Below are positions 32,650-45,531 of a stretch of 64,000 bases of DNA, in pieces. Each line of letters opens with the position of its first letter. Positions within the stretch are counted from its first letter, which is position 1. The stretch comes from Trichopria drosophilae (lineage: Eukaryota > Arthropoda > Insecta > Hymenoptera > Diapriidae). A model generated the notes under the pieces. It made no database searches, was not told where the DNA came from, and saw only the letters and a program-made list of their open reading frames with translations. The stretch is from positions 92,127,001 to 92,191,000 of the forward strand of contig CM059587.1 in assembly GCA_030407085.1 (NCBI GenBank), given 5' to 3'. The translations under genes and the position numbers were made by a program.

Positions 32650-35214
32650 AATCTGTTCAGTAGAAAAATATTTTCTGCATCGGTTCACCGAAATAATTGA
32701 AAAACTATTTAGTATTGTCTACCTTCATTATAACCTGTATAAAGATGTAGATAAATTTAAAAAATGGGTGAAATGAGGAAAACAATTAAACACTCGGGCA
32801 CTTGCATTTATGAGTAACTTCTGAAGATTTAAAAAATGATTCATATTCGATGAATATAATTTCTTGCCTAACGCTTGATACTAACATGTCAACTATAGTA
32901 GACGTGACAGCAGCGGTTGCACTTGAGAGCTTGAGCAAACCGCTTTCCTCGTAAATCGCTACTTTTTACATCTTAAAGAAGGATTTAATAGAAAACGGAA
33001 ACAATAGTCCAAGAGATTCCCATAAACGGCAAAGCGGCAAGTTCCTGGTTCTCGCCCTCTTTTAAGTCGAAAGTACCCTTCATGTAAAGCACGCTCATTA
33101 GACGGCTCACAATTTAGTAGACTTTTTAGTGTCTTTTTAGCTGACTGTACTTTCCAGGCATTTACGTCAGCGATAAAAGATGGACAAATTGGATTTTTAT
33201 CGAAAAAAACGTCGACTTTGAGGCTTTAATTATTCGCTGTTTTGTCCACAATTGTGGAGTTGAAGTAAATTGAAATGATTTCGATTAAGTTACTAATGTG
33301 ACTTACTTGAGAAGTTAGTTCTTATTTATTCTACACAGAGAAAAATAGAAAGGAATTCGTAAAAATATGTTTATGTGGTCGTAAACGGTTTTTGCAATCT
33401 TAATTGCAACTATTCCTCAAAAGTATTATTTTATCAAAATCACCGAACACTTCTGAATAGTATTGAATATTCATTATGTTTTTGAAGCTGTCCCAAGAGT
33501 AATTGACTGTTTATAATAAGTTAAACTCATTCAGAGTCGAAACGTTGCTAAATATTTATTTATTATTTATACTACAAGAAACCCTCCAAATTACTAACCT
33601 TTGTTTGTTTTTTTCCTCTTCCTCTAATTTTTAAATTTTTAGTAAACTTAACCATTTTTAATTTCTATTATTTATGTGACCGAAGAAAAAAACCAAAACT
33701 ATTTAAGAATATATTAATTATTTAATAAATCATTCATTAAAGCAAGAGTATTTTGAAATATGCAGCATTTTTTTCGAAAATAGTTTCTTAATTTTTGTAC
33801 TAAAGTTTATTATCTCATAACTTTCTGATACACAATTTTAAGAAGTATTATATATATGATTAATAAATTATTGAATGCTTTCTTCTTCTTAACGTTTAAA
33901 GAATTTATAGAGAACGGTGAAGTTGTGTCTCATAAAAATAAAACACACTTTGCGTTTTTAATTTCACTTCTTATATTACATCATACATAATTTCTTAATA
34001 GCAACTAAGATTGATTGCTAAACATGCAATGTACTAAAAATAGTGAAACTTAACTGAATAGTCTTAGTATTGGGGTAAAAGTCCTAATTATCTACTTTAT
34101 TCATAAATTAATACTTAATCGTTCATTACTAAGTTGATCAGAAGTAGAAATGCAATGCTTTTTAATCATCAATGAATTTATTAAAATATGTTTTAATTTA
34201 TATTTAATTACTAATTGAATTTTAGATTTCAATATCTTCATAAAAATAATTGATTATAATTTTGTTTACAATTAGAAAAATTTAATCAGTTGACCATTTG
34301 AAAGAGTTTAAAAAAACATAAAAATTATACAATAAAATACATTTGACTGATAATAAATAAATAAAAGATCAATTTATTGAGATAAGTATTTGTTTATTTT
34401 ATATATATTTGAATATTTTCATAATCGGCTTTTGTGATTATACGAATAATTATTTTTAATAATAATTCCGTTCCATCAGAATCAAATAAAATTTAATTTG
34501 GAATTTTAAAATTTTGTCGTTCATGATAACAGGAAGAAAGTTTTATGTCATTGAAAATAAAACGTTCTCGAGCGGTAATAAAAGGCTTTAGGTATAGCAT
34601 TTTAATTTAAACATTTATCTCAGGCATCAACTGAATTAATTAGAATCATTTAAAATCTATGTAGTTAGTAAGATTTATGAAAACTATATATGTATCTTCA
34701 AATACAAGTACAGTAATTTTTTTTGTACTGAAAGACGAAATATTTAACGACCGGTCATCTTTATATTGATTGTAGAGGAGGTGAAGGATATTTTTTTCAT
34801 TTTATATTCAACCAGTCCAAAATTCTTCAACTATAAAAATGATCTTCCTATTTCCGGTTTAAAATTTCATAACACGAAGTTCGTAAGAGAAGGTTTCTTA
34901 AATAGGTTGGATAGAATGGATGATTGAACACCACAGAAGTTAATTCAAACTTTATTTTTCGGAAACGTATTCCACCGGTCATGAGGGCCCCGATTGGTCC
35001 ACAATCAATGTTTGTTTCTGATTGTACGTTATTGACCTACTTCCGGTTAGCATGCAAATTGAATCAAATTTCAACGGTGTTTTCTGCTATTTTTACGAAT
35101 TTAAAGCCCCGTCTTTATATGTATATTAATCACATTTGCTCATAGCTTCCCTTCATTATTTTAATTGTGGTTTTATTCTACATTAAATACGTTTAACACA
35201 TTTATTTTCAAAAA
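32650..35214. other. Non-coding DNA with two GC-richer patches
   Basis: About 32890-33200 and 34960-35110 are richer in GC than their flanks, the first with ACGGCAAAGCGGCAAGTTCC, the second with CATGAGGGCCCCGATTGG. Neither has splice-flanked coding potential; the 73-codon frame at 34924-35145 has no known features. These could be conserved intronic elements. The rest is very AT-rich. Confidence 0.4.
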
Positions 35215-35686
35215 TATTGAAAACAGTATTTTATGTGTATAGACTATAAAAATCTATGAAACCGCGCAATTTCCCATTTTCGACAAAATTTGGAGTTCCG
35301 GAGCCATTTGAAAAATCCAAATCCATGGATTTAATTTTTATGCATAAAAATCAAAATATGAAATGAATATATTTTTAAAGTAAGACATTCGGGAACACGT
35401 TTCTAATAGTAGTAGTAGATATAATAAGATAGAAAATGGTCAGAAGCCGGTATCATAGTGAAAATTACTTTCAACAAAATATTGTACCTCAAAAATTGGA
35501 TTTTTTTTCTAGTATTTAAAAACAATCTGTTAAACGTCATTTTTTTAATTTGACCAACGCCTTTCGTTAGAGCGACCTCAAAACTAGTCGGATGTCGATG
35601 TGTTTATTTAAAGAGAAAAATATATTGTATAACTAAAACGATACTAAAATCTATGTGCAAAATATGATCATTTGGTCGTTAAAGGG
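35215..35686. mobile_element. piggyBac-like MITE, 5'-truncated copy
   Basis: This aligns in the same orientation with about 3330-3766, sharing blocks such as GGAGCCATTT, GGTATCATAGTGAAAATT (here) against GATATCATAGTGAAAATT, AAAACTAGTCG and TATGTGCAAA (here) against CATGTGCAAT. It ends GGTCGTTAAAGGG followed by TTAA at 35687-35690; read inward this is CCCTTTAACGACCAAATG, a better consensus terminus than copy 1. The left part with the CCTAA block is absent. Confidence 0.65.
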
Positions 35687-35690
35687 TTAA

Positions 35691-37553
35691 TACCATTTTT
35701 AAAACCTCATAAATCACGTACAGTACGTACAGTATGAACAGTAAGCTGATATTCAGTAACAAGTCCATTAATATTCAATAGTTAAAAATCAAACTTAATT
35801 GTAATTTCAATAGTAATTGTTTTGATAATTCATAGATAATTAGCAAACTAACCGTCACATACAGTATTGTTCAATAGTTGTTAATAGTAACATTATATAT
35901 TTTGTATGTAAATGATAGTTAAATACAGCGGTACCTTCCGCAACTAGTGTTAAATAAATTTGTGCATATTTGAAATAAATTATGGGTATTTCAAGTTGCT
36001 ACTAACAAAATTGAAATCAATTTTCTCAGCTGATGATTTGATGAATTAAAAACGATAAATCAAAACACAAAATATTATATTAATATCGATCTTTATCCAT
36101 TTTGATATGGCATTTTGAATCCGATATCTTAAACATGACGATGTTTATTTTGTGACTTCATTGTGATGTGTGTGTAGCGTCAGATATTCTGGTCGCGAAC
36201 CTCTTCATTGATTTTAATGTACTTTATAATATGAAAGTAGATTTTACCAGGAAATTGTTGCATAAATTAACATAATACAATATCCACGTTAACTGAAAAA
36301 TGGCATCAAATTTAATTTTAAACGCGAACAGAAAACTAATAAAACTGCGTTTTCCATGATCGCTTTCCGCTCTTCTACATATTGTACCGCCCCTAGTGTG
36401 GAACGAGAAACCTGGTAGTTAAGAGAGTCGAATATCACGCTAATTACAAGGTAACAAAATTAACAATAACTACATACCTTAATCTACATAATATGTAGTA
36501 AATAACTCCTAGTAAGTGGATTTAATATTCTTACACAGTGCTATACGACACGGTATATGTGCATAATTAGCATCGATCCACTAAACTTTGCTTTGGAATT
36601 TGACACTTGTTTTCAAGTAAAGTATAGTTTTATGGCGTGTTTTTTTTTTTGAAATTAAGGGAAAATACTTTCTTACATTATCACATTATATGTTATTTCT
36701 CATTTCATTTTATTTACACTTAAATTGAGACATAATAATAACCAATTTAATCTGACATTTTTTCGCTACAAAGTTAACTACTTTTTAATGTCCCGGTTAT
36801 GAAATGGTTAAATGAACTACTTTTCTCGTGAGTAAAAAACCAAAGAAATTCTTCTTTCAAAAAGAGGTTGTTAATTTATAATACGACATTAATAAGATAA
36901 ATTACAATAAAAAATAAGAAATAAAACGCAATTAAATAATAATGAATTTTTTATTGTTAAAGATGTAATAACGCTTTGTAAAATTATTATACTAACTACA
37001 TGTTATGAAAGTGGATAAATAACTTTGTTGATGCGTAAGGTAAAAGTTTGAAATAGAATGCTACTCTTAACCTCTTTTATAGCAAGTGAAAAAAGTTTTA
37101 TTCTCGACGTTGTACAACTTTCCTTCTGCTTTACGAGTGACTATTTTAATATTTATTTTTCGTATTATTAATTTCTTTCTCGTAAAGAAAAATTATTACC
37201 GACGACAATTATTGTTATTTAACTAATCAAACACGAGGATTATAATATGTCAATGTTTATAAGAACCTGCTTTTAAGAATTTGTTTAGTCATCAAAACAT
37301 CATATAATGACTGTAATTTAATTATGCACTAAAAATGCAAAGTTAACTAAATTTCCTATTTTAAACATTCATCATTTCATTTTTAGTGTCATCAATTTTT
37401 CGTATTAACATAAAAATGTAAACATACTCTAGACATTACTTCAAACTCTTGAGATTTGTAAATCTTGAACAAAGTAATAAACTTTGTTGACAACAAATAT
37501 TATTGAACAAAGTTATTTTTATTCAAAATAAAGTTAGATTAAAAAAAATTAAA
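35691..37553. other. AT-rich non-coding DNA
   Basis: A small repeat GTACAGTACGTACAGTA lies at about 35718. A CTCF-like motif, CCGCCCCTAGTGTGG, is at 36387-36401. No coding frame above 60 codons, no RNA gene. Confidence 0.45.
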
Positions 37554-38495
37554 TTAGATTAAAGAGATACATGTGGTAAAAAATTGTTTTGAAAACTGGG
37601 TCATCGTCCAAGAGAAGATTTGTCAGGTAGTAGTTCGGCTATGTTGGTTTTGTCCCTAACAAGTAATATGACAGTAGGTCGACTTGTTTTGAATCAGATT
37701 GAACAGAGTAAATTAATGAAATAATACTTATTGTTTTAATTTGGACTAATAAATTTAATTATCATATTGCATCATTAATTTTTATTCGTTTTCTACAGTA
37801 CAAAAGTATCTCGAAACGAGGTAACTTCTGTTTGAGTCGATTCACTGGAAGGAATCCAGTCGTTTTAGACGCCTCAAGCCCGAGGCGTGAGATGAGTGGA
37901 ATTTTAATCTAGATTTGAAAGAGTAGACGGATTCCAGTAGCAATTTCTACCTGAAATTGTCTATTTTATTTTTTTTAACTTAAGGTTCTTTTATAGAGAG
38001 CCACATTTCACTTTGTTGCAAATATCTGATGTGAAATTGTCTCCTAATTAGAAATTAGCTTGCACAAAAATTAAGAATTGTCATTACGTTTTAAACTACT
38101 TTATTTATACTTTGAAAAATATGTGTTATTATATGGTTTAGTAACAGTACTTTAAGAGTTATTTCCTTTTGAGCAAACTTGCCGTCACTAACATTAATCA
38201 GTGGTTATCTTGTCCCTAAAAACTACATTCAATAGTAAGTGATCCAAGCTCCTAATACTTTTTTATTAGTATTTAATTTTATAAGAGCATTCAGAAAATT
38301 AAGTAAGAAATGTTCAAATACCAATGAAAAGATGCATTGAAATGAGTGAATTAAATAACAAGTCAACCTGCTGTCATATTGCTTGTTAGGGACAAAACCA
38401 ACATAGCCGGACTACTACCTGACAACTGTTCTCTTCTACGATGACCCAGTTTTAAAAGCGATTTTTTATGGACCACATGTACATCTTTGATCTAA
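37554..38495. mobile_element. Foldback transposon with about 140-bp terminal inverted repeats
   Basis: The left arm (37554-37688) begins TTAGATTAAAGAGATACATG and includes CAACATAGCC-complement, GTTGGTTTTGTCCCTAAC and GGTCGACTTGTT. The right arm (38357-38495) is its reverse complement at roughly 80-85% by eye. The interior of about 670 bp has no transposase frame. A third copy of the arm alone is at 39649-39815. Long, similar arms around a non-coding middle mark this as a non-autonomous foldback element. Confidence 0.75.
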
Positions 38496-39648
38496 TTTAT
38501 TATACTCTGTTACCACTAATTCTATAATAAAAAATAACAGATAATTCAGACCATTTGCCACGGTGGGCGTAAATAATATTTCAATTAAAAATTAAAAACA
38601 TATATAAATTTCTTTTTTAATTCGATTCCAGGACACTTATAGACCATATCTAAATATAAAAATTAAAAGAAAACGTTAGAGCCGTTTTCGTTTTCTATTG
38701 CTTTCAGTTTCGAAAAATGTTTTCGCTAAAAAAGGAAAAACTTATGAAGTAGATTATGTCGAACTTTTAATTATAATTTAATAACATGCCAATTATTCAT
38801 TTCTACAAATGTTTTTAACCTGTTGATAATGCATATACCTATACATAACGTCATAATCCGACATCTTTACCATCGGTATTATCCGTCATGACAAACATTA
38901 TGACCATGCATATTTTATACTCGAATTTATAGTGAATGAAGAAATTACAGGGGTTTGAATGCGGTTTATTCATTACGTTATTAATCTGCTGACGTATATG
39001 TTGCAATGTCGAAATTTTGAAACTGACAATGTCTAAAATATATTTTCATAAAATGCAGTAATCTGCATTTTATCAATATTATTACGCATAGTTTCTTAGT
39101 ATCGTATTTTTAAAACCTAATTTCATTATGAAGTACCTGGTAAAATAGATGAATTGTAAGCAAAGTGTGATTTAACAATTTCCTTTACAACCCTTTTTAG
39201 CAAAAGGTAATTGTAAGAGCTCTTTGGGAAATTTTTATTCAATCAGGCAAAATAACAATTTACAAATTTATGTATTACAATATAAGGTTAAATATTTTTT
39301 AAAATAAACATTGTCTTCTTTGGTGTTTTAATCCATGGTTTAGTAAAACGAATGGATCAAATTTTATTCTTTATTTTTGTTGAACTGATTTCGCCATACT
39401 GTCAATTTTTAGTTTGCAGGTTAGAAACAAAAGATATTTTCCTGAATTCTAATGTTTCTATTGACCTAGTTTAAGGAATTTTTTAAACAAAATGACGCTG
39501 TCCTAGCGACAAAAGCTGTTGCTATTTATCTGATTAGATAGTTTTATTTATTTTTGGCTTTGGTATGAGACAAATTTGTGGCCAGAAAAATATGGGGTGT
39601 TTTAAAGTGAAACATTGTCAACAAAAAATATTATTAAAGAAGCTAACG
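38496..39648. other. AT-rich non-coding DNA
   Basis: Nothing recognised; this separates the foldback element from its lone arm. Confidence 0.45.
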
Positions 39649-39815
39649 TTAAATTACATTAAAGACATACCTGTAGTCCATAAAATATCGCCGTTTTTTT
39701 TAATTTATGTCGAATTATTTTACTAGTTCACCATCTAAGAGAAGACGTGTTAAGTAGTAGTCAGGCTATGTTGGTTTTGTCCCTAAGAAGTGATATGAAA
39801 ATAGGTCGACTTGTT
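39649..39815 (+). mobile_element. Lone arm of the foldback element at 37554
   Basis: It shares CATTAAAGACATAC, CATCTAAGAGAAGA, GTAGTAGTCAGGCTATG, TTGGTTTTGTCCCTAA and AGGTCGACTTGTT with the left arm at 37554-37688. An insertion of about 40 bp near 39690-39730 distinguishes it. No matching right arm was found downstream, so it is a fragment or solo arm. Confidence 0.65.
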
Positions 39816-42625
39816 ATGTCTCACTTCAGTAATTCTAGGATCTCAGGATCTCTTTAAGATGTCAAATGTTCATACAATCCATTTTATCAAGGCATCCTAA
39901 GAGCTCATTATGAATGTATCGTACGTCCTATGACAATAAAAGAGGTTATTGGGACATCCTGAAGACTTCCTCAGACTGTCCAAATTGTTATCCAATTAAT
40001 AACTATCCTTCGCTTCGAAAAATGTAATTGTTTAATTTTTGCATCTATTAGGGAGCATCATGTTAAGCCTTGCCTTACTGAAACGTTTTTTAAACGGCTG
40101 TATGTCTACTGAAACAAAAGTTAGAAACGCATATAATGGAATATTAAAAAAATATTAGTCTGACATCAAGAAGTTTTTTCCACCCGACTCATAAACGCTG
40201 AATTTGTCTCCTTTAGCCGATAGGTTTAAACGCTTATTAAACCATCGAGATTTGTTTAGGTTATAGCAAAACGTTAAAATGTCAATAGGTTCATCAATTT
40301 CTATCCCATGAAGTAGATCAATAGTATCCGATAGAAACCCAATTTTTTATTTTGATAGTCCGAATTAGTGCCACTCAAAAAATTTGAGAGTTCATCGATG
40401 TTTCAAGGATATGTCAACCCCAAATGTATGCCGTACATTCGTCTTAAAAAATATTTAGCACGTCCAATCTAATTTTATATTGAATATAGTCTTCAATTAA
40501 GGAAACTGGAGTGTTTAGTCAAAACATCCAAGATTGTGTAAGCGATAATTTGAAAAATGTAAAGTCGAAAGAGACTGACAGTCGATCATAAATTCACGTC
40601 GCACTATTTGTCGACACAACAGGCACGGCTGTATCCGACAGCTTGTTCAGGAACTTTACGTTATTCGATATGCCGGAAACCAAATGCTCGAGTGCCCATT
40701 AACCCATTTTTATCACGGTTGCCCGAGTGGCTCTAATCGGCTTTCGCGAATAAAACGCGGTTTTGTGCGGTATCTATCCTGGGCCAAAAAGCAAAACATG
40801 CGCGAATGAGCATGGGATAACGATATTTGACGTTTTTGTACCTTTTCACGCAAAAAGCACTATTACAATTCTTTCGATTGACCTCACTAATGCATTAAAT
40901 TCTGCGATTCTTGATGTATGGGCACGATGTTTGCAAATACGGTTGTAGGAATGACATCTGTTATTTTGACCCAAAAATACAATTTAAAAAAGTGAACTCA
41001 GTTTTCTTATGCAAATATCTTTAAGAGCTCTTTAAGAGGTCTTAAATATTATAACCTGACTTATAAAAAATGACAAGTAATTTACAGAAAGAGCTCCTGA
41101 AGTGATCTTTATGAAAATTTATGCTCTTAAATCTTTCTTTCTGAAAACACTCATTCTTTCATTCTACGCATCGTCCATCGGCCGAGTAAATGTGAGCGCG
41201 AGTTCAACTTTGGACTCGAACACCATCTATTGCTAGTGGAATAAACTTAGGTCTCCAAACTGTAGATCTCTGTATACCATAAAAAAGATAATCCGAAATG
41301 AGATCAATTTCAACACTTGAAAAGTAAACTTTTTGAAGTTTATTATTTTACGAAAAAATAAGTAACCCAAGTAGAACAAACCATCTCGAATAGTTATAAT
41401 ATCTGTTTTATTTGGGACTTCTATAAGAGCTCATTTTCAATCTTTTCTTATTTGTCTTTGGACGACTATGTGTTATTTCGAATAATGCATTAGTGGAATA
41501 TGGACAACATTGACACAAAGCTAGAAAACCAAAGTTGATCATAATAAGAATATTCTTGAGACTCGATAGGAAAGTGCAGTATTTGCAGCAATTGAAAAGC
41601 TATTTATTTCTGCTGATTTTCAGTAAATCAGGCTACAAATGCAAAACTGAAATCAGCATTCTAAATATTTATTTTGATCTTACTTTCAATACCGGTTTCC
41701 AGACGCGAGACGTCATACCAGCTTAAAAAATAGATCGCAAACAAAACGTAAAACGTAATGTTAAAAAAGAAACACTAATTTTAAAAAGGAACTTCTTATT
41801 TTAAAAAGTTGGGTCACAGATGACCGTCTGTGACGCAAAGGGATATTTGTAACGTCTACCTTCTGAATAGATATTTTTACGATTTCTGACGCCAATCGTT
41901 ATTTACTAAATTTTTTCTAACCTTTCTTCCCAAATTTAACTCAGAAAGTTTTTATTATATATAGTTCGTAAGTGATATGAAATCGTATTCTACGTCTTAA
42001 AAGTAATATACACTCAGTTATATTTTTCCAGAAAATTTGGATTTTCAATGCGAAATTTGAAAAACGTGAATCATCGGACTGGAAGATCCCACGGATGCGA
42101 TTCAGTCATTGGGTCTATGCATTTGTGTCAAGATCAGTTTGTAGCAGTCGATGCGTGATGTTGACTTGAATTTAAAGCATCTTGGTGGGATGGAGTTAAA
42201 AATACCCAGAAAACATCACAGCGAGACTTCCACCTCCGGATTCCGATTCAACAGACCATCTGCGATCTTACGCACGTGTCGTATGCGTGTTGCTTCATTC
42301 AAAAGCAGCGAATCTAACCAAGAAAAGATATTCGCTTTTCGACATCTATTACATTATTTTTTTTTTGAAATTATGATTGAAGAAACGACGAGGACATCAG
42401 TTTTCTATGTTGTATGATAATTTCATTAACCAATTTTTAAAACATTATAGTTTTTTTTATAACATAATAACCAATTTCAAACACAATTTAATTGTTTATA
42501 AATACCCTATTGACATACATAAATAAAAAAAGATTAAAAATCGCTGAAAACTGAAAATTTTAGGCTATTTTTAGATGCACTTAATTGATATTTCAACCAA
42601 CATTTTGCTAAGTATTGTACTTTGC
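39816..42625. other. Non-coding DNA with cryptic AAGAGCTC / ACATCCTGAAGA repeats and two GC-richer patches
   Basis: 39835-39990 and 41020-41160 contain recurring GGATCTC, AAGAGCTC and ACATCCTGAAGA motifs, also seen at 44590-44840. 40570-40960 is richer in GC with a 61-codon frame (40763-40948) of no known family. 42060-42340 is another GC-richer patch with an 88-codon plus frame (42151-42417), also unrecognised. Either patch could be a conserved non-coding element. Confidence 0.35.
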
Positions 42626-42626
42626 A

Positions 42627-42945
42627 ACGTTTAATATACGTTTACCATACCTCAATTTATTTTAAAAGTGGTTTAACTTTCGTATTATATTCATTTATCA
42701 TAAACGTGTATAATACCTGTAAAGTATACGAAACGTATTTTAAACGTCAAAAAATCGTGTATGAAATACTGTAAATAACATAAGTGTAAAGTGCGTTTAA
42801 TACAGGTATAATATTGTATATATAAATATACGTTTATAAAAGACGTATAAATTTGTCCAAAAATACTCTAATATTCTTTTATAACATACGTTAATAAAAC
42901 GTTGAACGTATACCACTTTTACACCAAAAATTATAAACGTCCATG
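42627..42945 (+). mobile_element. CGTTTA-rich element, copy 2
   Basis: This aligns with 16973-17340, with blocks such as TTTAATATACGTTTA, GGTATAATATTGTA (here) against GGTGTAATATTGTA, and ACATACGTTAATAAAACG shared in order. The right third of copy 1 with the 12-bp hairpin is not present here. Confidence 0.6.
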
Positions 42946-43007
42946 ATCCGTTTTGCTGAACGAAACAACAATGTAAACCGTTAATTAATATCCCATAATG
43001 ATACCAG

Positions 43008-43145
43008 TGTTTAACATACGTTTAAAAAACGTAAGTTTGGTTTAAAAATAGTATATGTTGGTACGATATAGAACGGTTTGTGTTAAAACGTGTTTCAAAT
43101 AGCTTTAAACAATTCGTGAAACGTAAACCATATTTAAACTGGTAT
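43008..43145 (+). mobile_element. CGTTTA-rich element, partial copy 3
   Basis: CATACGTTTAAAAAACG followed by AAGTTTGGTTTAAAAATAGT matches the start of copy 1 (ATACGTTTATTATACGC then AAGTTTGGTTTAAAAATGGT) better than copy 2 does. It lies about 60 bp after copy 2 in the same orientation, so the two form a broken tandem. Confidence 0.5.
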
Positions 43146-45263
43146 TTACATTAGTAAAATCACACGTGGAATATTCTGCAGAAAGTGGAGTTAGAGGTTA
43201 GGTGGAGATTTATGATTCCATTAGGACTTTCTGCTCTCTTCAATATTCTACAATTATACAAAGTGTAAGACAAAAACCTCGATAAGAGACCTACGCAATA
43301 ATGACATGAAATATTGATTAAAAAGTTGGATTGTATGAAGTACATTGTTCAGTATTGTAAGTTAAGTAAATCAATAACCGTCACTTAGTGATCTGAATTA
43401 AAAACTCGTCACCTGCGTTTAACAGAAATAAAATAGTCACTAATTGAAGCACTTGATACATTCACCTCACATTCAACTTCTCTAACAAATGCATTGTTTC
43501 GCAAGATTCTTTCATAAACCATCTGTTGCTTTGACGAACTTGATAGTTCCTTGTCATATCTCGTGATATCGCTTTCACACGCGTGTGTTATAACCGTGTT
43601 AATTATTAATTTCAGAACTCGTTCCATAAAATATTGAAAATCAATAAGGCTCGCATAGCTGGTGCAAAGCTCGGGTAAAGCTCCAATATATACTTTTCCG
43701 TTTTGCGTCGTAAAATAAACTTACCTAATGCAAAGTAGATGAGATTCGAAAGTGTGAAATCGCTTCTCAAAAGATGCTATAAAATACAGGCCCGGAAAAA
43801 GGAAAATCTCGTATTTTAAGGATTATCGAATTAATGAATTGAATTGCTAATAAGAAAATTTGCCATTCAAATCTTCATCCCTCGAGTCATGCTACGGCTT
43901 TTAAAATAAAGCAACTCGAAATTCGCTCGCAAAAGGGGCATGCGCTTCATGCACATTATCATTTTATAATTCCAATGAAAAATTGAATTTTAGTTGAAAA
44001 TAGCATGAGCGCAAAGAACACTGCAAATACAGCTACAATGTCGGTTAATTCTTCCAGACAAGTGCATATTGTTATTTCGGTTTTCTCATAAAGAATATTT
44101 CTAGCATGTATATTTCGATTTTGAGTGTATCGCTTTTAAGTTGTATTTATCACATTTCGGATACTGGACGACATAGATCCATGGTACATAATAAATGCGT
44201 TTTCACGTTTTCAATGGCCAAATTCTAAATCAGATTAAGAAATTTCGACAACTATAAAGATGCCATCAACGAAACAAATTCTGTTAAAGCTTAACAGAAA
44301 GTTGATGTTTTATTCGGAAACTGTCATAAGTATTAGCTATAAACGTCATATTATTTAATATGTCAAGTAATTAGTTGTATCTTTACTGTATCACATTCGA
44401 AATACTTCGTATACGCAAATCATGTACTTCATGTGCTGGAGAACTTTTAAAGTGACTACCAAAAATATGAAGATTACATCTCTAGACTTTTCGTTATGGA
44501 ATATTATAAAGATTCCTTGACAAATCAATCACAATAGCCAACAATCAAAAGAACGATTGTTATCGTATTGACAATTAATTCACTAAATATATTCAGCACA
44601 AGATCCCTAAAAAAGACTGAGTGCTCATAAGCTACTTCCTGAACTTGACAGGTAATACAGCACATCCATGTCAGGACATGCTCATCGTAATGTTGACATC
44701 TGCATGGTATCATATGACCTGAGACCATCGTTAGGATACTGACAGAATGACAAAGATAGACATATGAACATCCTGAGGATCACTTGAAGACACTCTCAGG
44801 AGGGCATTTTACCTTAAGGGTACAGCTCCTCAACTCAATTTGACAAAATAGGAAAAAGATATATTCATGAAAAACAGACATACCCTATCTTTTGTGAACT
44901 ATAATATATAATTAGGCCAACTGTATTGCGAGATGCGATAAGTACACAATGATTGCTCTGTTGGTACCAGCGATATACTGAGTTAGTTCCAACATAGCCT
45001 TTGTACTTGCTCGAATACAAATGGCTTCCAGTATTTTTAAAGCACGATTGCCAATACAGATAGATTTCAATATCTAAATTTAAAATTTCTGATTGTAATA
45101 TTTCAGAATAACTGAAGAACACATTTAGGACTTATTAGGTAAATACCCTAACATCTTAACATAACGTTCGGAGGACTAAACAAACGTGAGAGAAATATTG
45201 AAAACTCTGTTTTTTAGGATGACTCAGCAAATGTGTAAAATACAAATTTGAAAAATGACTTAC
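43146..45263. other. Non-coding DNA downstream of the coding exon (inferred intron)
   Basis: This follows the splice donor of the minus-strand exon and is probably intron on that strand. 43640-44030 is somewhat richer in GC. 44590-44840 holds further cryptic ACATCCTGAGGA / CTCAGGA repeats. Frames of 61-85 codons on the minus strand have no family features and no convincing splice pairs. Confidence 0.45.
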
Positions 45264-45531
45264 CGAAAGAAATTAGTCCACTGTTGAGCATCGACAGCTT
45301 AATTTGACTGGGGATTGACGCGAGGCTATGTCCAGCATTAATATGTCGTTTTCTAGGCGGTTTCTCTGGTGCTCTAGGTGCACTTCGACTTCTGTGGTGA
45401 TGATGATGCCGTCTATGGGAATGCGTGTGCGACCCGGTTGCCGTCGACGCAGCCAGAGTCCTCTCGGAACCAGCCGTGCTCAGGTTCATGACCCCGCCAC
45501 CCGTCGATTGCGCTCGAAGCGTTGACATATC
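45264..45531 (-). CDS. Coding exon of an unidentified gene, His/Ser/Arg-rich segment
   Basis: On the minus strand the exon is preceded by TATATGTGTTGTAG, a pyrimidine/TG-rich tract ending in AG, and followed by GTAAGT, a consensus donor (45258-45263). It is 268 bp, opens with GAT-ATG in frame and ends one base into a codon (phase 1). The open frame runs past the donor to 45214, but that tail (Phe-rich) is intron. From the first Met the product has 88 residues: a Ser/Thr/Gly-rich start, HTHSH and a run of five His at 41-45, RSRS at 46-49, a Pro/Lys/Arg patch PEKPPRKR at 54-61, then SLASIPSQIKLSML. Such segments are typical of disordered cytoplasmic or nuclear regions. An in-frame TAG lies just upstream, so it is either an internal exon or an alternative first exon starting at this ATG. 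I do not recognise the protein. No partner exon could be placed. Confidence 0.7.

Noticed and set aside
40717..40730. GGTTGCCCGAGTGG, resembling the 5' part of a tRNA-Leu or tRNA-Ser
   Set aside because: No B box, acceptor pairing or terminator follows within tRNA distance.
45214..45263. Extension of the coding exon to the in-frame stop
   Set aside because: It lies beyond a perfect GTAAGT donor and becomes AT-rich, so it is read as intron.
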